A DNA stretch of 64,000 nt. Origin: Trichoplax sp. H2. Lineage: Eukaryota > Placozoa > Uniplacotomia > Trichoplacea. This document shows, piece by piece, positions 11,800-24,934 of the stretch; positions within the stretch are counted from its first letter, which is position 1; each line of letters opens with the position of its first letter. The position numbers and the translations under genes are program-made. A model generated the notes under the pieces. It saw only the letters and a program-made list of their open reading frames with translations. It did no database searches and was not told the DNA's origin. The stretch covers positions 1-64,000 of the forward strand of contig NOWV01000118.1 in NCBI GenBank assembly GCA_003344405.1. The letters run 5' to 3'.

Positions 11800-12970
11800 C
11801 ATTACAATTTTACAATTTCCTATATCGTATTTTCAGTAATACAATTACTATAAATTTGATTAAAAGATTGTAGTAATCAAAACGAATTATTACCGGCAAA
11901 ATATCAGCATACAAATACTATTATTTACGAGTAAGCAATTTTTTAAGTAATAATTTGTTTACATATATCTTATGTATAACGTGTCTCTAAGTACCGCTTG
12001 TAATCTTAAATATAATTGTTGGAAGACGATGCATAATTGAATAATAAAATTTTCCTTTAATATCTATAATATATTCATACTGTGTAAACGGTTTCTTACA
12101 CGGATAATTTCCTTGAAAGCAATATAGATGACAAGGTCAATAATTGAGAATACTCGTAGAATTAAATTAAAACTCCTGTTTATCGAATACCAACACATGT
12201 CTATGAGGAACAAGTTAGAAAGAGAAAAGAGATTAAATATAATAAATAATTTTTCATGCAGTTCAATTATCATGCATAGTTTCACGACATAGTATTGTAG
12301 ATAGATTGAATAAATGCACAATTGGTGCCAATTTATTGAATATCCAAATGGTAATAAAGTCCAGACTTTGAATATAATGATGGTCAGCCACCGTATATGG
12401 AATATTATGTAAGCTATTATTTGATTTTTTCAATGAGAATTGTAATTATGATTGTTGATGTCATCGTTGTTATGTCATATAGTCTTGATAATGGTCATCA
12501 ATACAACAATAGCAATTTATAGTAGATTAATGCTTTAACTATAAGAAATTTCCATTATTTAGCTATGACGCGGTTAATCTACAATAGAATATATTACTGT
12601 TGCTACTATGTCTTACTAACGTATTCATACAGTATAGAAATTAGCAAATAGACAGTTGAAATTTCATAAATTATATAAATCTATAATGATATGCTAACTG
12701 AACGATATTAATCGTATTGATTGCTCAAAATTGAATTGCATCTCATTATTGAAAAAAATCCCTTACAATTTATTTGACAGAAGGTTAACGAAGTTCGACG
12801 TGTTAGTAATAAACAAATTTCAAAAGAGTCTTTTTTCAAGCTAGCACATTTGTCTTTCCCTCTCAAGAAATATCATTTCAAGTATTTTTTAGTTTAAATA
12901 GACAGAAAGTAATATTTCGATCCATTGGCTTCATTACCTTCTGTGTTATTCAATTTTGAAGACTATAACG
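11800..12970. other. Spacer upstream of the first GPCR gene
   Basis: No coding region is supported. A minus-strand frame at 12321-12064 has no recognisable features. The last few hundred bases presumably include the promoter of the gene at 12977, but no core element is diagnostic. Confidence 0.4.
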
Positions 12971-12976
12971 GATTTA

Positions 12977-14020
12977 ATGGATTCAATCAATAATTCCGAA
13001 TCGAATGATAATAATTCTCAAGGTAGTATTAACGAGCTCAGTATTGGCAGTTATGTTATATCTTCCATTTTTGCCGTTATAGCTATCTTCTCAGTTATCA
13101 GCAATCTCATGTTTTGTATCATTATATATATGAAGAAATCATCAACCACTAAAGCAGCAGAATATCTATTCTTAAATTTGGCTATTGCCGACATGATGGC
13201 AGGTCTATTGATGATCATTTTACCTGGTTTTGTGATACCCAAGCCTATTTTTCCATATCCTCATTTTGGACTTGAGTTATTCTGTCGTTTGGTCTCCTCC
13301 AATAGCTTTTTCTTTATGTTAGGTTTTGTCTCTGTATGGACACTACTAGCTATATGTATCGATCGTTGGTATGCTATTGCTAGACCGTTTTATTATAAAG
13401 AGTTTTGTACTAAAAAGCGAGCATTGATGGTTATTTTAATCATATGGTTTGCTAATATTGGCTTAGCAACGGATAATGCCTTAAATTTAACTGCTAGTCC
13501 CAATGGTTCTTATTGCGTAAGAACTTACTTTTTTAAAGGAAAGGATAAGAAAATTTTAGTCACTGTACTGGAAGTGATTCGTATCTTTATACCTAGTTTA
13601 ATAATTGTTGCTATTTATGCTAATATAGGGTGGCGATTACTTTACTCAAGTCATCGTGAAAGAAATAACAGTAGTAGTGGCAATCACGTTCATTATTGCA
13701 AACGTGATATTACTATTCGCAAGCAAGTAACAATCATGAGTTGTATAGCCGCAATAACTTTCTTAGTTTGTTGGTTACCTAATGAAATTTTTTATACCGT
13801 AACATTATATGAGCCACAATGGCAGACCAATCATACTGCACGGCGTATTACTAAAATACTCATGGCACTTAATTCAATGCTTAATCCATTAATCTATGCC
13901 GTCTCTAATAAATACTATCGTCAAGGATTTCTGGAATTATTCCGCTGTCAAGCTCTTAAGAAGAAAAGAACTTCATCATCCTTTACGAATAACACTTATG
14001 TGGTTAAACTATTTGAATGA
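12977..14020 (+). CDS. Class-A (rhodopsin-family) GPCR 1, intronless
   Basis: A single-exon seven-transmembrane receptor of 347 residues from ATG 12977. The frame is open 7 codons further up only through a TTG, so the ATG is preferred. Visible hallmarks: acidic/Asn-rich N-terminus; TM1 with SNLMF; TM2 with NLAIADMM; a Cys before TM3 (FCRL) that can pair with the loop-2 Cys (NGSYC); TM3 ending in DRW instead of DRY; CWLP in TM6; NPLIY in TM7; then a helix-8-like segment with a Cys (LFRC) for possible palmitoylation. It lies in the plasma membrane and probably couples to G proteins; the ligand is unknown. Its closest neighbour is the paralogue at 21897-22997, suggesting local duplication. Likely polyadenylation signals AATAAA lie at 14089 and 14105. 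No peptide or amine subfamily can be assigned from sequence alone. Confidence 0.93.
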   Translation: MDSINNSESNDNNSQGSINELSIGSYVISSIFAVIAIFSVISNLMFCIIIYMKKSSTTKAAEYLFLNLAIADMMAGLLMIILPGFVIPKPIFPYPHFGLELFCRLVSSNSFFFMLGFVSVWTLLAICIDRWYAIARPFYYKEFCTKKRALMVILIIWFANIGLATDNALNLTASPNGSYCVRTYFFKGKDKKILVTVLEVIRIFIPSLIIVAIYANIGWRLLYSSHRERNNSSSGNHVHYCKRDITIRKQVTIMSCIAAITFLVCWLPNEIFYTVTLYEPQWQTNHTARRITKILMALNSMLNPLIYAVSNKYYRQGFLELFRCQALKKKRTSSSFTNNTYVVKLFE

Positions 14021-14110
14021 AGGAGCAATTCCTTAAGGAAATGGTATAGGTATATAGAATAGGATTATCCGGCTACAAGTACTTGAACAATAAATAAGTC
14101 TGATAATAAA

Positions 14111-15230
14111 ATAGATTTTTTGGTTGACTCTATTATATCGTTGACGTTCTTTACTATAGAAAATAGATCCTATAGCCACTATGCATGACTAAAAAGATCA
14201 TGCTGGTTAGTTATTATTCAGTTATTGATGAATATATTAATCGATTTGATTTCACCTACCTCATATCCTTTGCATCAATAAGAGGAAAAGATATGAATCG
14301 AGAAAGACTCATAAGTTTCCGTCATGGTTTGAACCCGTGGTAAAGAGTGGGTTAACTATAATCTTCATTATTTTTTAATGAGATTCTTCAATTCGGTCAT
14401 ATATCTATCCTAATATCGGATGGAATTAAAAATTTTTATTCGACCCTTAAAAATAAGCCGCACAGACTTATAAAGGCAAAATTAATTTACGTTTACGATG
14501 GCTCAGTTAATTTAAAGACTTCCATGTGCATAAACAACTTAAAAATGATTTTATTGTTAATCTATTATTATTATTATTACGATTATGAATAGTGTAACAG
14601 TACAATTATAGCGGAGACTAATTTAATTTTCTTCACTAATCTTTAATGGACTTCTAAAGATTGGTACGTGTTCTAGCGGATATTGATTTAATCATTTTGT
14701 CAATTTAACTCTGATTTACTTAATCATATTTCCCAAGTTGATCACACTCGATGTATTAAATTCTCTCTCGTTCTCTCTCTCTATATATATGAATCAACTT
14801 TAAAATGCATAGTATAGGTACATATTATCAAGAAAGATAAAGATTAATTGCAATTATATTATTACAACTTATCTATTTATGGAATATTTTTTACTCTAGA
14901 TTTCAATAGAAATATTCCATTCGACTTGATACTGTAATAAATAGTTCCTTTCAGTAAATGATCCTCACGCCATATTTCTCATCGCATAATATGGCATTCT
15001 CTATTTAAGTGTGTTTTGACCTATAGGAAAAGAATTGATAATTAAACTGGTTGATTTGCTAACATACAAATAATAAAGAATTCATTTCAACGTTGTAATA
15101 GAAATAAATATATGTATATGGTATCGATCAAAATTTTACGAAGGCAACTGATAGGTAGCATCAATTAAATCGTTATTACAAAATAGCTTTGGAACAAGAT
15201 AACGTAATTTACGATCAATAAGTCGATTCC
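14111..15230. other. Gene-free spacer with a short CT/TA tract
   Basis: Contains a pyrimidine-rich run (CTCTCTC...) merging into TATATATA near 14760-14790. No supported gene. Confidence 0.5.
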
Positions 15231-15231
15231 C

Positions 15232-15720
15232 TGAACCACATATCAGGGAGTAATACCTACCCTATCAGGAACACTTTTCCTATACTAGCAGACAACACAA
15301 AGACTTGGACCCCTCGTATTTTACGTTAAACACTAATCTTAAGAACTCTCTTTATTATACGATATACTGCATTTATATACTCTTTTTGCAATAGTTAGAC
15401 ATCCTAGTTAGTAATATTAAAGTTGAAATCTTCTAATGAATCAAAAGCTAATTTTATGTACTGGTGCCTAATGGAGATAGCAGTATTTACGAACATAGAA
15501 ATCTAATGACTAACGCAAAATAGTCAGGTTACAATATGTTCCATTATGGAACATTTTCATGATAATCTACAATATACCATAAGTAAGTTACAATTACATA
15601 AGGGTAAACCAATAAAATTATCTTAACGTAGATACTTCTGCTCTAATCTCGATATTACAGTGTGTAACACTATAACAATCGGATTCTATGCAGTGTCAGT
15701 ACTCAGGAAATCAATAACCT
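15232..15720 (-). repeat. Dispersed repeat family 2, inverted copy
   Basis: Reverse-complement match to 4950-5342, beginning with CTGAACCACATATCAG and including CTCGTATTTTACGTTAAACA and the GATATACTGCATTTATATAC block. Moderately diverged. No coding frame is shared. Confidence 0.7.
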
Positions 15721-18700
15721 GTATATTATATATTATAATCCTCAACTCTTACGGCTAGTTTACTTAATAGCTTATTCAAAATGTATTATAGGTACCAGTT
15801 TCTTGATTTAAACAAGAATTTTTATTAGCGATTGATAATTTTTTAAATCAAGAATGGATTGATAACGTAAATAAGAATTCACCCGTATACTATTTGCTAA
15901 TTCGTAATAAACTTATATACCTTCGATCCCCAACATGAAGTGATAAAAGGTTTAGACACTTACTCTATTTCATCTATAGCACCAGCTAAAATCTATAATA
16001 GTATCCTGATAATTATTCTTAATAGTGAGTATGATATTAAATAAAATTGTAGAAAATTTTTCTGCCTAACATCACATCAATGTCGTACACTCTGGTTTGA
16101 TAATATCCTTCCTTTCATTCTATTCGTATATTTGAAGAAATTTTCAACACGTATTAAATAGCTATTTAATGGTATCTGTTGTTAAGTTTAAGTACCATAA
16201 CTTGATTTTTATTTGCCATAGAATTTTTAGTAATATATCCTACGATTTTCATTACGTCCGTAGCTAATTTTAGAAATTTGACATTTCTTGTTGATTGTCA
16301 CATCATGCTTACCAAAATCATTTCCTCATCGATGTAGTCGATTATTCAATATTGAATAATACAGTTTCTGGTCAGAGATTTTGCTATCTCCATTTATCTA
16401 AAAGTCTTTCTCGAAGAATGATTTTTTTCCATTCTTTTCATCACATTACCTTACAGGTTCAGTCATTCCAATCAATATTTAATTTAATTTGGGAAGTCTT
16501 TTCAATTCGTTTGTAGTTAGATCATCGCTTGTTTTATTTATGAGTGAATTTTATTACCATTTTCTTGATTATTACTCACGATGTCTGTATCTACACTTAT
16601 AGTTATTATTATTAATTTTGCTTATTCAATTGCCTCAACTTGGTTATCTGATTACTGAGATATAGTTAATTAGGAAAAGCATTTTTAGTTAGTTTTATAA
16701 ATAACCTACAATGGCCAGGAATTATTTCTATAGCCATCTTTGTGATTAACGTCGTCACTTGGTAAAGTTGAGTACTATCATTTGGGAATGGTGTTTATTT
16801 TCTTATTTTCTATTGGAAATAGACAATTTCATCGATACTTAATGTCTTTATTTGATTTTATTAATCAATCAGAAAGCCGTTTGAAATTTTTTAAGTTATA
16901 ATTCAATCTGTAGTAAAGATAAATCAAAGCTATATATAAAGCCAACTTTTAATGCCAATTTCTTGGATTTTATCTCCTGATCGAACTAGCATTGGTCATA
17001 TATGTAACTGGAAATTTATCTCTCAATTAATATTTGTCACAAACGTATTATTAGAATTCTCCTCTTTATAATAGAATTAGCTACATAGAAGTCTCTTCAT
17101 GACATAATATACTCGTAAATCTAATGATAAAAATTAAAGCGTAAATCGTAGGTTAGTGCATAATATGCTTTAGCTATTCTAATAATTGACTGTTAACGCA
17201 AGGAAATGTCAAATTTACCTTTCTTCGATCTCAGTACAGTAAATACAGACATCAAAAGGTTGATATTCACCAATATAGAATTATTTTTATAATTAGTTGA
17301 AAATTAAGGATAAAATCTGTAATATTAGCAGCTAAAAGCCTCATAATATTAAATCTATTATAAAGGTAAGGATTGTAATGCTAGTTAGGCAGTAAATCTA
17401 CATCTCTAGCCAAAAACTCATTAAGCTTAATAGTTGGCGACTGAAATCCACGGAATTGATTATAAGCAGATCACACTGTATGATCATGCTTGTTAAAGAG
17501 TAATAAAATATTTGTGTAGTTATAGTTAACTAAAACAGTAGATTTTGGAAAAATCGATGAAAAGGGCTCATAACTATTTTTAAATATAATGGATTGTTAA
17601 TTTTCCGGCATTCAGTGCTTCGCCTAACTGGAGTCATCTTAGCCAAGATATTATAACCTGTAATGAAAGCCAATTAATAAACAGAGCATCAAATCATACC
17701 AAAATGAGCTAACAGTCTAAAGTAGTTCAACAATTTTATACTTCAAAGTCTGTGAAGGTAGCAAAGTTACCAATTATGAATTTCGTTCCTTTAATATATT
17801 GGCATTGGTAACCGAAAATTATACTGTAACATTGCGAATATAATCCTTTAAAGAATTAGTGTTACAAATAAACCAGACACTTTCGTTGCTTAAGCTTCGA
17901 TTAACCAGCTTAACATGAATCAATGCCCAGCGTTGAGACCAATAATACGGGTATCAATATTTCCTTTATAAGATGATTTTCTAAGCCATATTTTTTATTA
18001 CTTTAAGGCAAATAATATAAATAATCATTCAGCCTCTAAAGACAGCATATTTAATCATGCTATGATTGTAATATTACCATGCTTATTCTTAATTTTTAAT
18101 CTACCGTTGCCAATCTACTGTAGCTGCATTTGATGTATTATCTCTTAATTCTATTTATGTATTTAATGTTAAATGATTTAAGCTGCTTTTCAATTTACTT
18201 GCATTTTAGCCTGATCTGATGTTATCTTGACTTGTTTTGTCTACTAATATAAATTTTAATTCACTCACAGAGTAATAGACTTGGTACTTATTCCTTATGG
18301 ACATATTTCGCCATGAGCTCTCGTATTACAATGTGAAATTTTATTTTGTTAAGTTGTGAGTATTAGGCATGATTCCTTTTCATCATAAAGCGCTGCGATA
18401 TTTTCTATTCGATCAATTAATATTTCACTAGACTTATTGCTATCAAGGGATAATTCTATGCGTATAAGTATAAAAGGCATCCTGCTATTTTCAATTTTGG
18501 TATATTACACCGTATTTACTAACATTCTGTAATTCTTATTTCGTTCTGCTATCTAAAATTTATAGTTTCAGAAGTTACCATCAAAGCGAAGAATCGATTG
18601 AACTAATTATTATTGGTCAGTGAGTATAGATTGATGAAGATATGCTTAATTTCAGTTGATTATAATACGTACAGTACATGAGTCAAAAATACAGAGTGCA

Positions 18701-19860
18701 CATTTCTAATACGAACATACAAGTCGACCAGTATAATATAAACTACATGGTTAAAACATCTGTAATATTCTTCTTCCACTTCAATATAGTGCAACGGTTG
18801 AGGACTAGACTAATAGACGGTGATGCGTTAGAATCTAATTTGTGGAGATTACAGTCTATTAAAGGTTTTTAACGAAATATAATTTTATTAATTTTTTTAA
18901 TTATCAAAATTAAAAAATGCTATTAAATTTTGTGATCATTAATTAAGATATCGCAGCGATACATCTGGCTTATATAATTTATGATCTATGAATACATTAT
19001 AGATTTTTATTCTAATAAGCTATATCTTTAGGCAAACAACTTAATGAAGCGTAATCTAATAAATATAAGTTATGGGTCTTAAATCAAGCATTTTTGGTCT
19101 ATTGTGGTGACAGTTGATATCGGTTACAGAGCACGCTGCAAGAGTTAGGCTTGCATTGAAAAAATGAAAGGCTCCGACTGTAGGCAGTTATTCTTTTCGC
19201 GTCATCTTATCTGTCGTTTAACTCGTAATTAATCACAATCTCCTATTCCTAGAAAGCCAAAGCTCATTATTTCTCTGTTTCAACTATAAGACCCATAGCT
19301 TTTTAAGAACGAGCTAAACTTTACTTTCGCTTTGTAAAATTAATTTGTTGTAATTGAATAATATAACAGAATATCCTATTATCCATATTAATTTGCATAA
19401 AAAATAGATAGGTGTCAGCTCATTGCAAGCAGAGTTATTTAATGATAATTATGCTGCAGTTATCAGATAAATTTTATTCCATCGTAGAGCAATAATTAAA
19501 TACCGTAAAGTAATATAAAGTTAGTACTTACCCTAATAATATCGCTTCTGCATATACTGTATCTACTTTACTAATTTTTAAAAACAAAGCTTCAAATTTA
19601 AAACGGTATTCAATTTGCTCTTTAGAATGAAATATTTAAAATTACAAGTTTTAATTCAATTTTTGCAGCCGTGAGCTACCGTAAAGAGTTAAATAACTAA
19701 ATTTAGTGAATTAACATTTATATATGGTGATAACTATTATTTACAGTAAGAATCACGGTTGTTATTATTTTATTATAGTAAATTATGCAGTACTGTAGTA
19801 AGGGTCCTTATATATTATCTGATGCTAAATTAATGAAAGTGCTATGTCTTGTAACGCTTG
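15721..19860. other. Long gene-poor interval
   Basis: About 4 kb of AT-rich sequence in which neither strand shows splice-supported exons or family-like proteins. Short frames at 16295-16516 and 18678-18872 have no conserved features and look accidental. Confidence 0.5.
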
Positions 19861-19899
19861 AGATTAATATTCTGAAGATATTCACATATAGATGATACC

Positions 19900-20240
19900 A
19901 TAATTAATTCTGTGAATGGACATACTGTAGCTTAATTATATAGAATCATTCTGTACATGTCTACGATTATGAATATTTTCTGCATTAATTTAGGTATTCA
20001 ATATGAACTAAACTTCATAGCCTTACGATGACTCATTTATGATAGCTGCTGCTGAAGAATAATTAAGCTCGGCAAATAGCTGAATAAAATAGGAATTCTC
20101 TAGTCATTTAACGTAGAAGTAAAGGTGTCTAAATTCTTGCCTGATAGTTAAAGGATACTGAATCCAGGAGACTTAAGTAATTTAGAGATTTGTTTTACGT
20201 TATCCTTTTCACGAAGCTGTTTTAGGATAAGCTGACATAC
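19900..20240 (-). repeat. Dispersed repeat family 2, second inverted copy
   Basis: Reverse-complement match to about 4390-4690. Shared landmarks are ATTCTGTGAATGGACATA and TAGAGATTTGTTTTACGTTA, followed by ATCCTTTTCACGAAGCTG. Internal deletions and insertions are present relative to the copy near the gap. Confidence 0.6.
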
Positions 20241-20249
20241 ATAATTTTG

Positions 20250-21890
20250 GTAAAATTTTAAAGTTCGATCATTAAATGGTATACGTATATTTTCTAGCTG
20301 TATGCATTTACTACTTGATATCTTGGTATCTAGTTGGTAGATTTACTTTAATGGAAAAGTTAGCTTCGATCTATTCTCAACTCTGTTGTTTATCAACTTA
20401 TTAGCTAATTCTTATACACCATAGTAATGGATGCGATGGACAGATTATTGTTGATTTCTGTTATTTCTAAGCTTTCGAATAATATACACTTTGTATGATT
20501 TAACAACTTCAAATGTTGCTGTTATATTAGCAGGAACAAAACGGTTAATAAAATTTCTAGCTTAGTATAGTTTTATTAAACGACAATTATCCTCGTAAAG
20601 TAAATATTCTGCAACTATCATAAAATATTTAATTGAATTGGTCCAATAAAACATTTTTTGCATCATAATAATACTTTGAATCATAATAAAATATTCAATT
20701 ATGTATTAAGCAATTTCGACTTATCTTTTATTTATATACTAAGTAACCCAAAATTATATGTTCGAACTATAGATATTAATATTACCATTGAATAATAATG
20801 CAACATACATTTTAAAAAATCCTTTTAACGTTTATGATAATTTAACCTATCAATACACAGTTTATTCAATCTTTAATTTTTTTTCAAAAATGCACAAAGA
20901 AGATATATAAAATAACTAATGTTAAATACAAATCTAAAACTATTTTTAAATATCAATGAATCTGTAAGTGGGAGGAAGCTAAAAAGAAAAAGGATGTCAG
21001 AAAAAATAATATTTCTACGAAATACTTTTATGATGGATGGTTAATTGACATACACGTTTACGATTGATCGATTGCTACTACGAACGAACAAATAGTTTAG
21101 ATGCGTTATTTCATCATCATGTCAGCTACTATTTATTAATACTTTATTTTAAATATTTATTACGACTGTAGATAGGTAAATTAAGGCACAATTAATTCTT
21201 AATTCTTAGCGAACTACTTGTTAATAAAAATATCTTTGTAACTTAAAAAACTAACGATAGTCTACCTTATGACACATCATGAAGGTTTTCGTTGAAAATT
21301 ATTAGTAAAAATTATATTTACGCTTACTAATTATATTATTAATAATAATAATCATATAGCGGCAATAATATAAGAGCGATCAGTATAAAATTGTACTTTT
21401 AGTTTTAATATTTTAATATCAGAAACATGTATAATTTATTTATATCTGACGTAGTCGATATTTAATTGATCATATTAATACAATATTTTATTAATATATT
21501 TATATGATTAGGCAATCGGGAAATAAAGAAGTGAATAGATGATAATTCACGTAAATATAATTAGATATCTGAACTTACATCCATATTAATTTCTTATCGA
21601 TTATGCAGGATTATGTAGGATCGCTTTTCTAGAGACAGTTCATTGACGACTGATCTTTGTCTAGGTAAAAAGTTAATAAAATTAAGGTTATCAGAAATAA
21701 AACTATCAAAGAAAAGGTAATTTCCATGCTTGCAACTTTATTGCTTATCGATAAAAATAGGATAATAAGTATTGGCAGAATAATTTTTTCTCATTTCAAA
21801 TGCGCAATGGCTGTTTGATTTGATCCATCAGATAAATTGCCTTCCATGATATTTTTGAAATCTTCCTAGTTTTAATTGAAGACATAGCAG
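20250..21890. other. Spacer upstream of the second GPCR gene
   Basis: Very AT-rich, with no supported gene. The region just before 21897 shares only loose similarity with the 5' flank of GPCR 1. Confidence 0.4.
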
Positions 21891-21896
21891 ATAATA

Positions 21897-22997
21897 ATGA
21901 GTTTATACTCGTACAACAACTCTACTGAATTAGGTAATGGTACTCAAAGTGAAAATAACGTATCAAATGCTGGCCAATATATTATTTCTTCAGCTTATGT
22001 ACTTATAGCTGTCGTCTCAGTTGTATCCAATTCAATGTTTTGCATCATCCTTTACAAGAAGAAATCACCAACTGCAAAAGCTACTGAATATCTGTTTCTG
22101 AATTTAGCTGCTACTGATATGCTGAGCGGTATATTACTGATTGTTGTACCGGGTTTTGTTATACCAATACCCGATTATCCAATCCCTCATGTTGGCCTTG
22201 AATTATTTTGTCGCTTGATTTGGTCAAATGCACTATTTTTTATGCTAGGTTTTATCTCAGTATGGACATTATTAGCTATCTGTGTCGATCGATGGTTTGC
22301 CATTGCTATGCCGTTTTCTTATAAGGAAATTTGTACGAAGAGAAAAGCGTTAATCACTATCATAATAATATGGATCGCTAATATTGGGCTTGCCATGGAT
22401 AATTTCCTAGATAGAACTGCTGGTCCTAATGGTACGAAATGTGTATTTTTTATATGGGTAAACCCCGCCGATAAAGCAGCCGTTGTAACAGCGCTCCAAG
22501 TCGTTCGTATATTTATACCAAGTCTCCTTATTGCGGTTGTTTATCTAGATATTGGACGTCGAATACTTCATTCTAGCTATCGAAAAAAGGTACGAGTTGA
22601 ACCCCCCAAAAATACTATTATTCGCAGTTCTCAACGTGATGCGCTTATTCGCAAACAAGTAACAGTCATGAGTTTTATAGCTGCCGTTGTTTTCTTAATT
22701 TGTTGGTTACCGAATGAAATTTATTACACCATGGCAATACACGATCCAAGATTGTTTAAAAATATTACAATTCGTCGTATTACTAAATTATTGACAGGAC
22801 TTAATTCAACTCTAAATCCATTAATCTATGCAATCTCCAACAAATATTATCGTGAGGGATTTATAGAATTACTCCGTTGTCGAATAACTGTTACTTTAAA
22901 TCGAGTTTCGATACTACCGTCATCATTTGCTAATAATTCACACATTAATACTGTCGTAAAGGCATGGGAAAAAGAAAGTGACTTTACGTTATCATAA
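21897..22997 (+). CDS. Class-A (rhodopsin-family) GPCR 2, intronless paralogue
   Basis: A single-exon receptor of 366 residues starting at a true ATG. Its extracellular N-terminus carries N-glycosylation sequons (NST, NGT, NVS). Family residues: TM1 SNSMF; the TM2 Asp in AATDM (about residue 74); conserved Cys about 105 before TM3 and the loop-2 Cys in GTKC; DRW at 131-133 in place of DRY; CWLP in TM6; NPLIY in TM7; a Cys after helix 8 (LLRC). The paralogue at 12977 shares most of the TM3, TM6 and TM7 sequence, e.g. FMLGF-SVWTLLAIC and IRKQVT-MS. Same orientation and ~8 kb apart, as expected for a lineage-specific tandem expansion. Ligand unknown. Confidence 0.94.
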   Translation: MSLYSYNNSTELGNGTQSENNVSNAGQYIISSAYVLIAVVSVVSNSMFCIILYKKKSPTAKATEYLFLNLAATDMLSGILLIVVPGFVIPIPDYPIPHVGLELFCRLIWSNALFFMLGFISVWTLLAICVDRWFAIAMPFSYKEICTKRKALITIIIIWIANIGLAMDNFLDRTAGPNGTKCVFFIWVNPADKAAVVTALQVVRIFIPSLLIAVVYLDIGRRILHSSYRKKVRVEPPKNTIIRSSQRDALIRKQVTVMSFIAAVVFLICWLPNEIYYTMAIHDPRLFKNITIRRITKLLTGLNSTLNPLIYAISNKYYREGFIELLRCRITVTLNRVSILPSSFANNSHINTVVKAWEKESDFTLS

Positions 22998-24930
22998 TAT
23001 TCATAATGCAAGATCATCTCCTTATAAGTAAAAATTATTAATAGTGACTCATTATTAATTAGTGGAATTATGGAATGCACTATGAGTACACAATTGCCAT
23101 CTTTAGCTATTAAGACTATATTCTTTAAGCTCTAAGAGTGATGGAGAAGATTTGCCGAAACTTTATTAAGGTGTTGACGTCATGAAAATAATACAACGCA
23201 ATGGTTTTTCCTTTCTCATCCTTACATTCTAAGTGGCAATGACATAAAAATGAAAATCAACTCAATTTAGTAAAACGTTCAGTTTTATTACGCTATTGAG
23301 GTATAATATTAAATATGCGAATTTCAACGATTATTACTTTCGCCAGAGATTACTCTGTTTAATTTATTTTATTCTGCTTGTGATATATCTTTATAACTTT
23401 GTTTCTCCCTCCCTTTCTTGCACATATCCGCTTATCCTCTATATCAATACATAATTCTAATTAGAGTTCAACAGTGATATTGAACCCTTAATAATATGCA
23501 TTGTAAGACTTAGAAAAGTAAGCGGGTTATGTTTTCTATATCCATTTAATTGTTGACTGTTATAAGAATGAATTACTTAAAAGCTATTTATTGTTATCAT
23601 GCGATTGATTATTATAGTTAATTTTAACAATATCATGCTAGTAATCTAATCATATCGTTCTTGCTAAGCTATTTTCACTTTCTTTTATAATCTTTAACCT
23701 ATTCTTACAGATTGATGGGTGTTCAAATAGATGCTGATTTACCATTAATAACTTTAATAGTTTTAGTCAAGTATACGTATGCTCATAGATTAAAAGTTCA
23801 TTATTATCTACCTACTAACGTACTTTTTCTCTCTTTGTCTCTTCCCGGAGCCTAGCCGGTATGCCGTATAAATTATTTTAAGGCTGTTTCGATGTTTCAT
23901 CCTTAACTGTAATGGCATAGTAATATAAGGAAGCGTATACTTTACAATTAATAAAACATGGATAAATTATCATCTTACCACTCATTACTTATTTAAAGAA
24001 TATAAAACTGTCAATAATAAATGTTCTATTGAATATATCATTCTATAGTTTACAAGTTACTGTTATATATTGTATCTACAGCTATATGCCTTATTTTATC
24101 ATCTATAAGCTGTAAATATAACTTCTATATTATTGTTTTGGTGGATTTATAGTACTAACTAAAGTCTTTACTAGTGTTCCTATAAATAATTAATAATTAA
24201 TATTAGCATGGTGTTATGGTCTGTCGTATTATTCTGATAACTAATTGTTAATAATATAACTAACGTAATATTCTATTCCATGAAATTTTTCTTATACATT
24301 ATCAATAATAAGTTTGTTATGATTAGAAATAGTTTTGCCTGTCCTTTATTATACCATGTAAACAGTCATATAAATATCTTGAAATCTGACAAATCAAGTC
24401 ATTTCGATGCATTATTTGATGAAGCATCCGCTACAAAACAGAAAAGTCGAACGGATACTGAAAATATGCACGTCGGAAATAGGTTTTTACTTGGTTTAGC
24501 GTACCGGTATCCAAGTAATATATCATATAACTGATTTTCTACGCAGATAATTTAAAAAAATCAGATATTCCTAACGGGTTATAATTTCACATTTGCCCGT
24601 ATTAAATAATTTCTTGTTCTCAAATTATTGATTGGTTATCCAGAATTGAATAAATTGATTATTTATGCCAGATTCTGCTGTTTTCGCAATTATTGTACAC
24701 TCTACAGCAGCATAAGTTATCTATTGCCAAGCTCATTCTATTTCTAGTTTTTTTCCATCCTATTATATTTAGGTATGGTTTTCAATTTTGAATTTAATTT
24801 ACAAAATTCTTTTAATTCACAATTACTAAGCATACTCGTATTCATTTTCTAATACAAAGCCATTCTACTGTATTTTACCATGACACTAATTTACAGAAGC
24901 GTTTATGTGACTCATACAATGCATAGATAT
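22998..24930. other. Spacer between GPCR 2 and the satellite arrays
   Basis: No supported gene. A plus-strand frame of about 84 codons at 24280-24534 has no recognised motif and no splice context, so it is left unannotated. Confidence 0.45.
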
Positions 24931-24934
24931 ATAT

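Noticed and set aside
12956-12976. Start of GPCR 1 at TTG 12956
   Set aside because: TTG is not a normal start in a nuclear animal gene; the first ATG in frame is at 12977 and nothing upstream resembles a receptor N-terminus.
13051-13242. Minus-strand frame inside GPCR 1
   Set aside because: Pure antisense shadow of the transmembrane-helix codons.
24280-24534. 84-codon plus-strand frame
   Set aside because: No family motif, hydrophobic pattern, splice signal or repeat match; length is within chance for AT-rich spacer.
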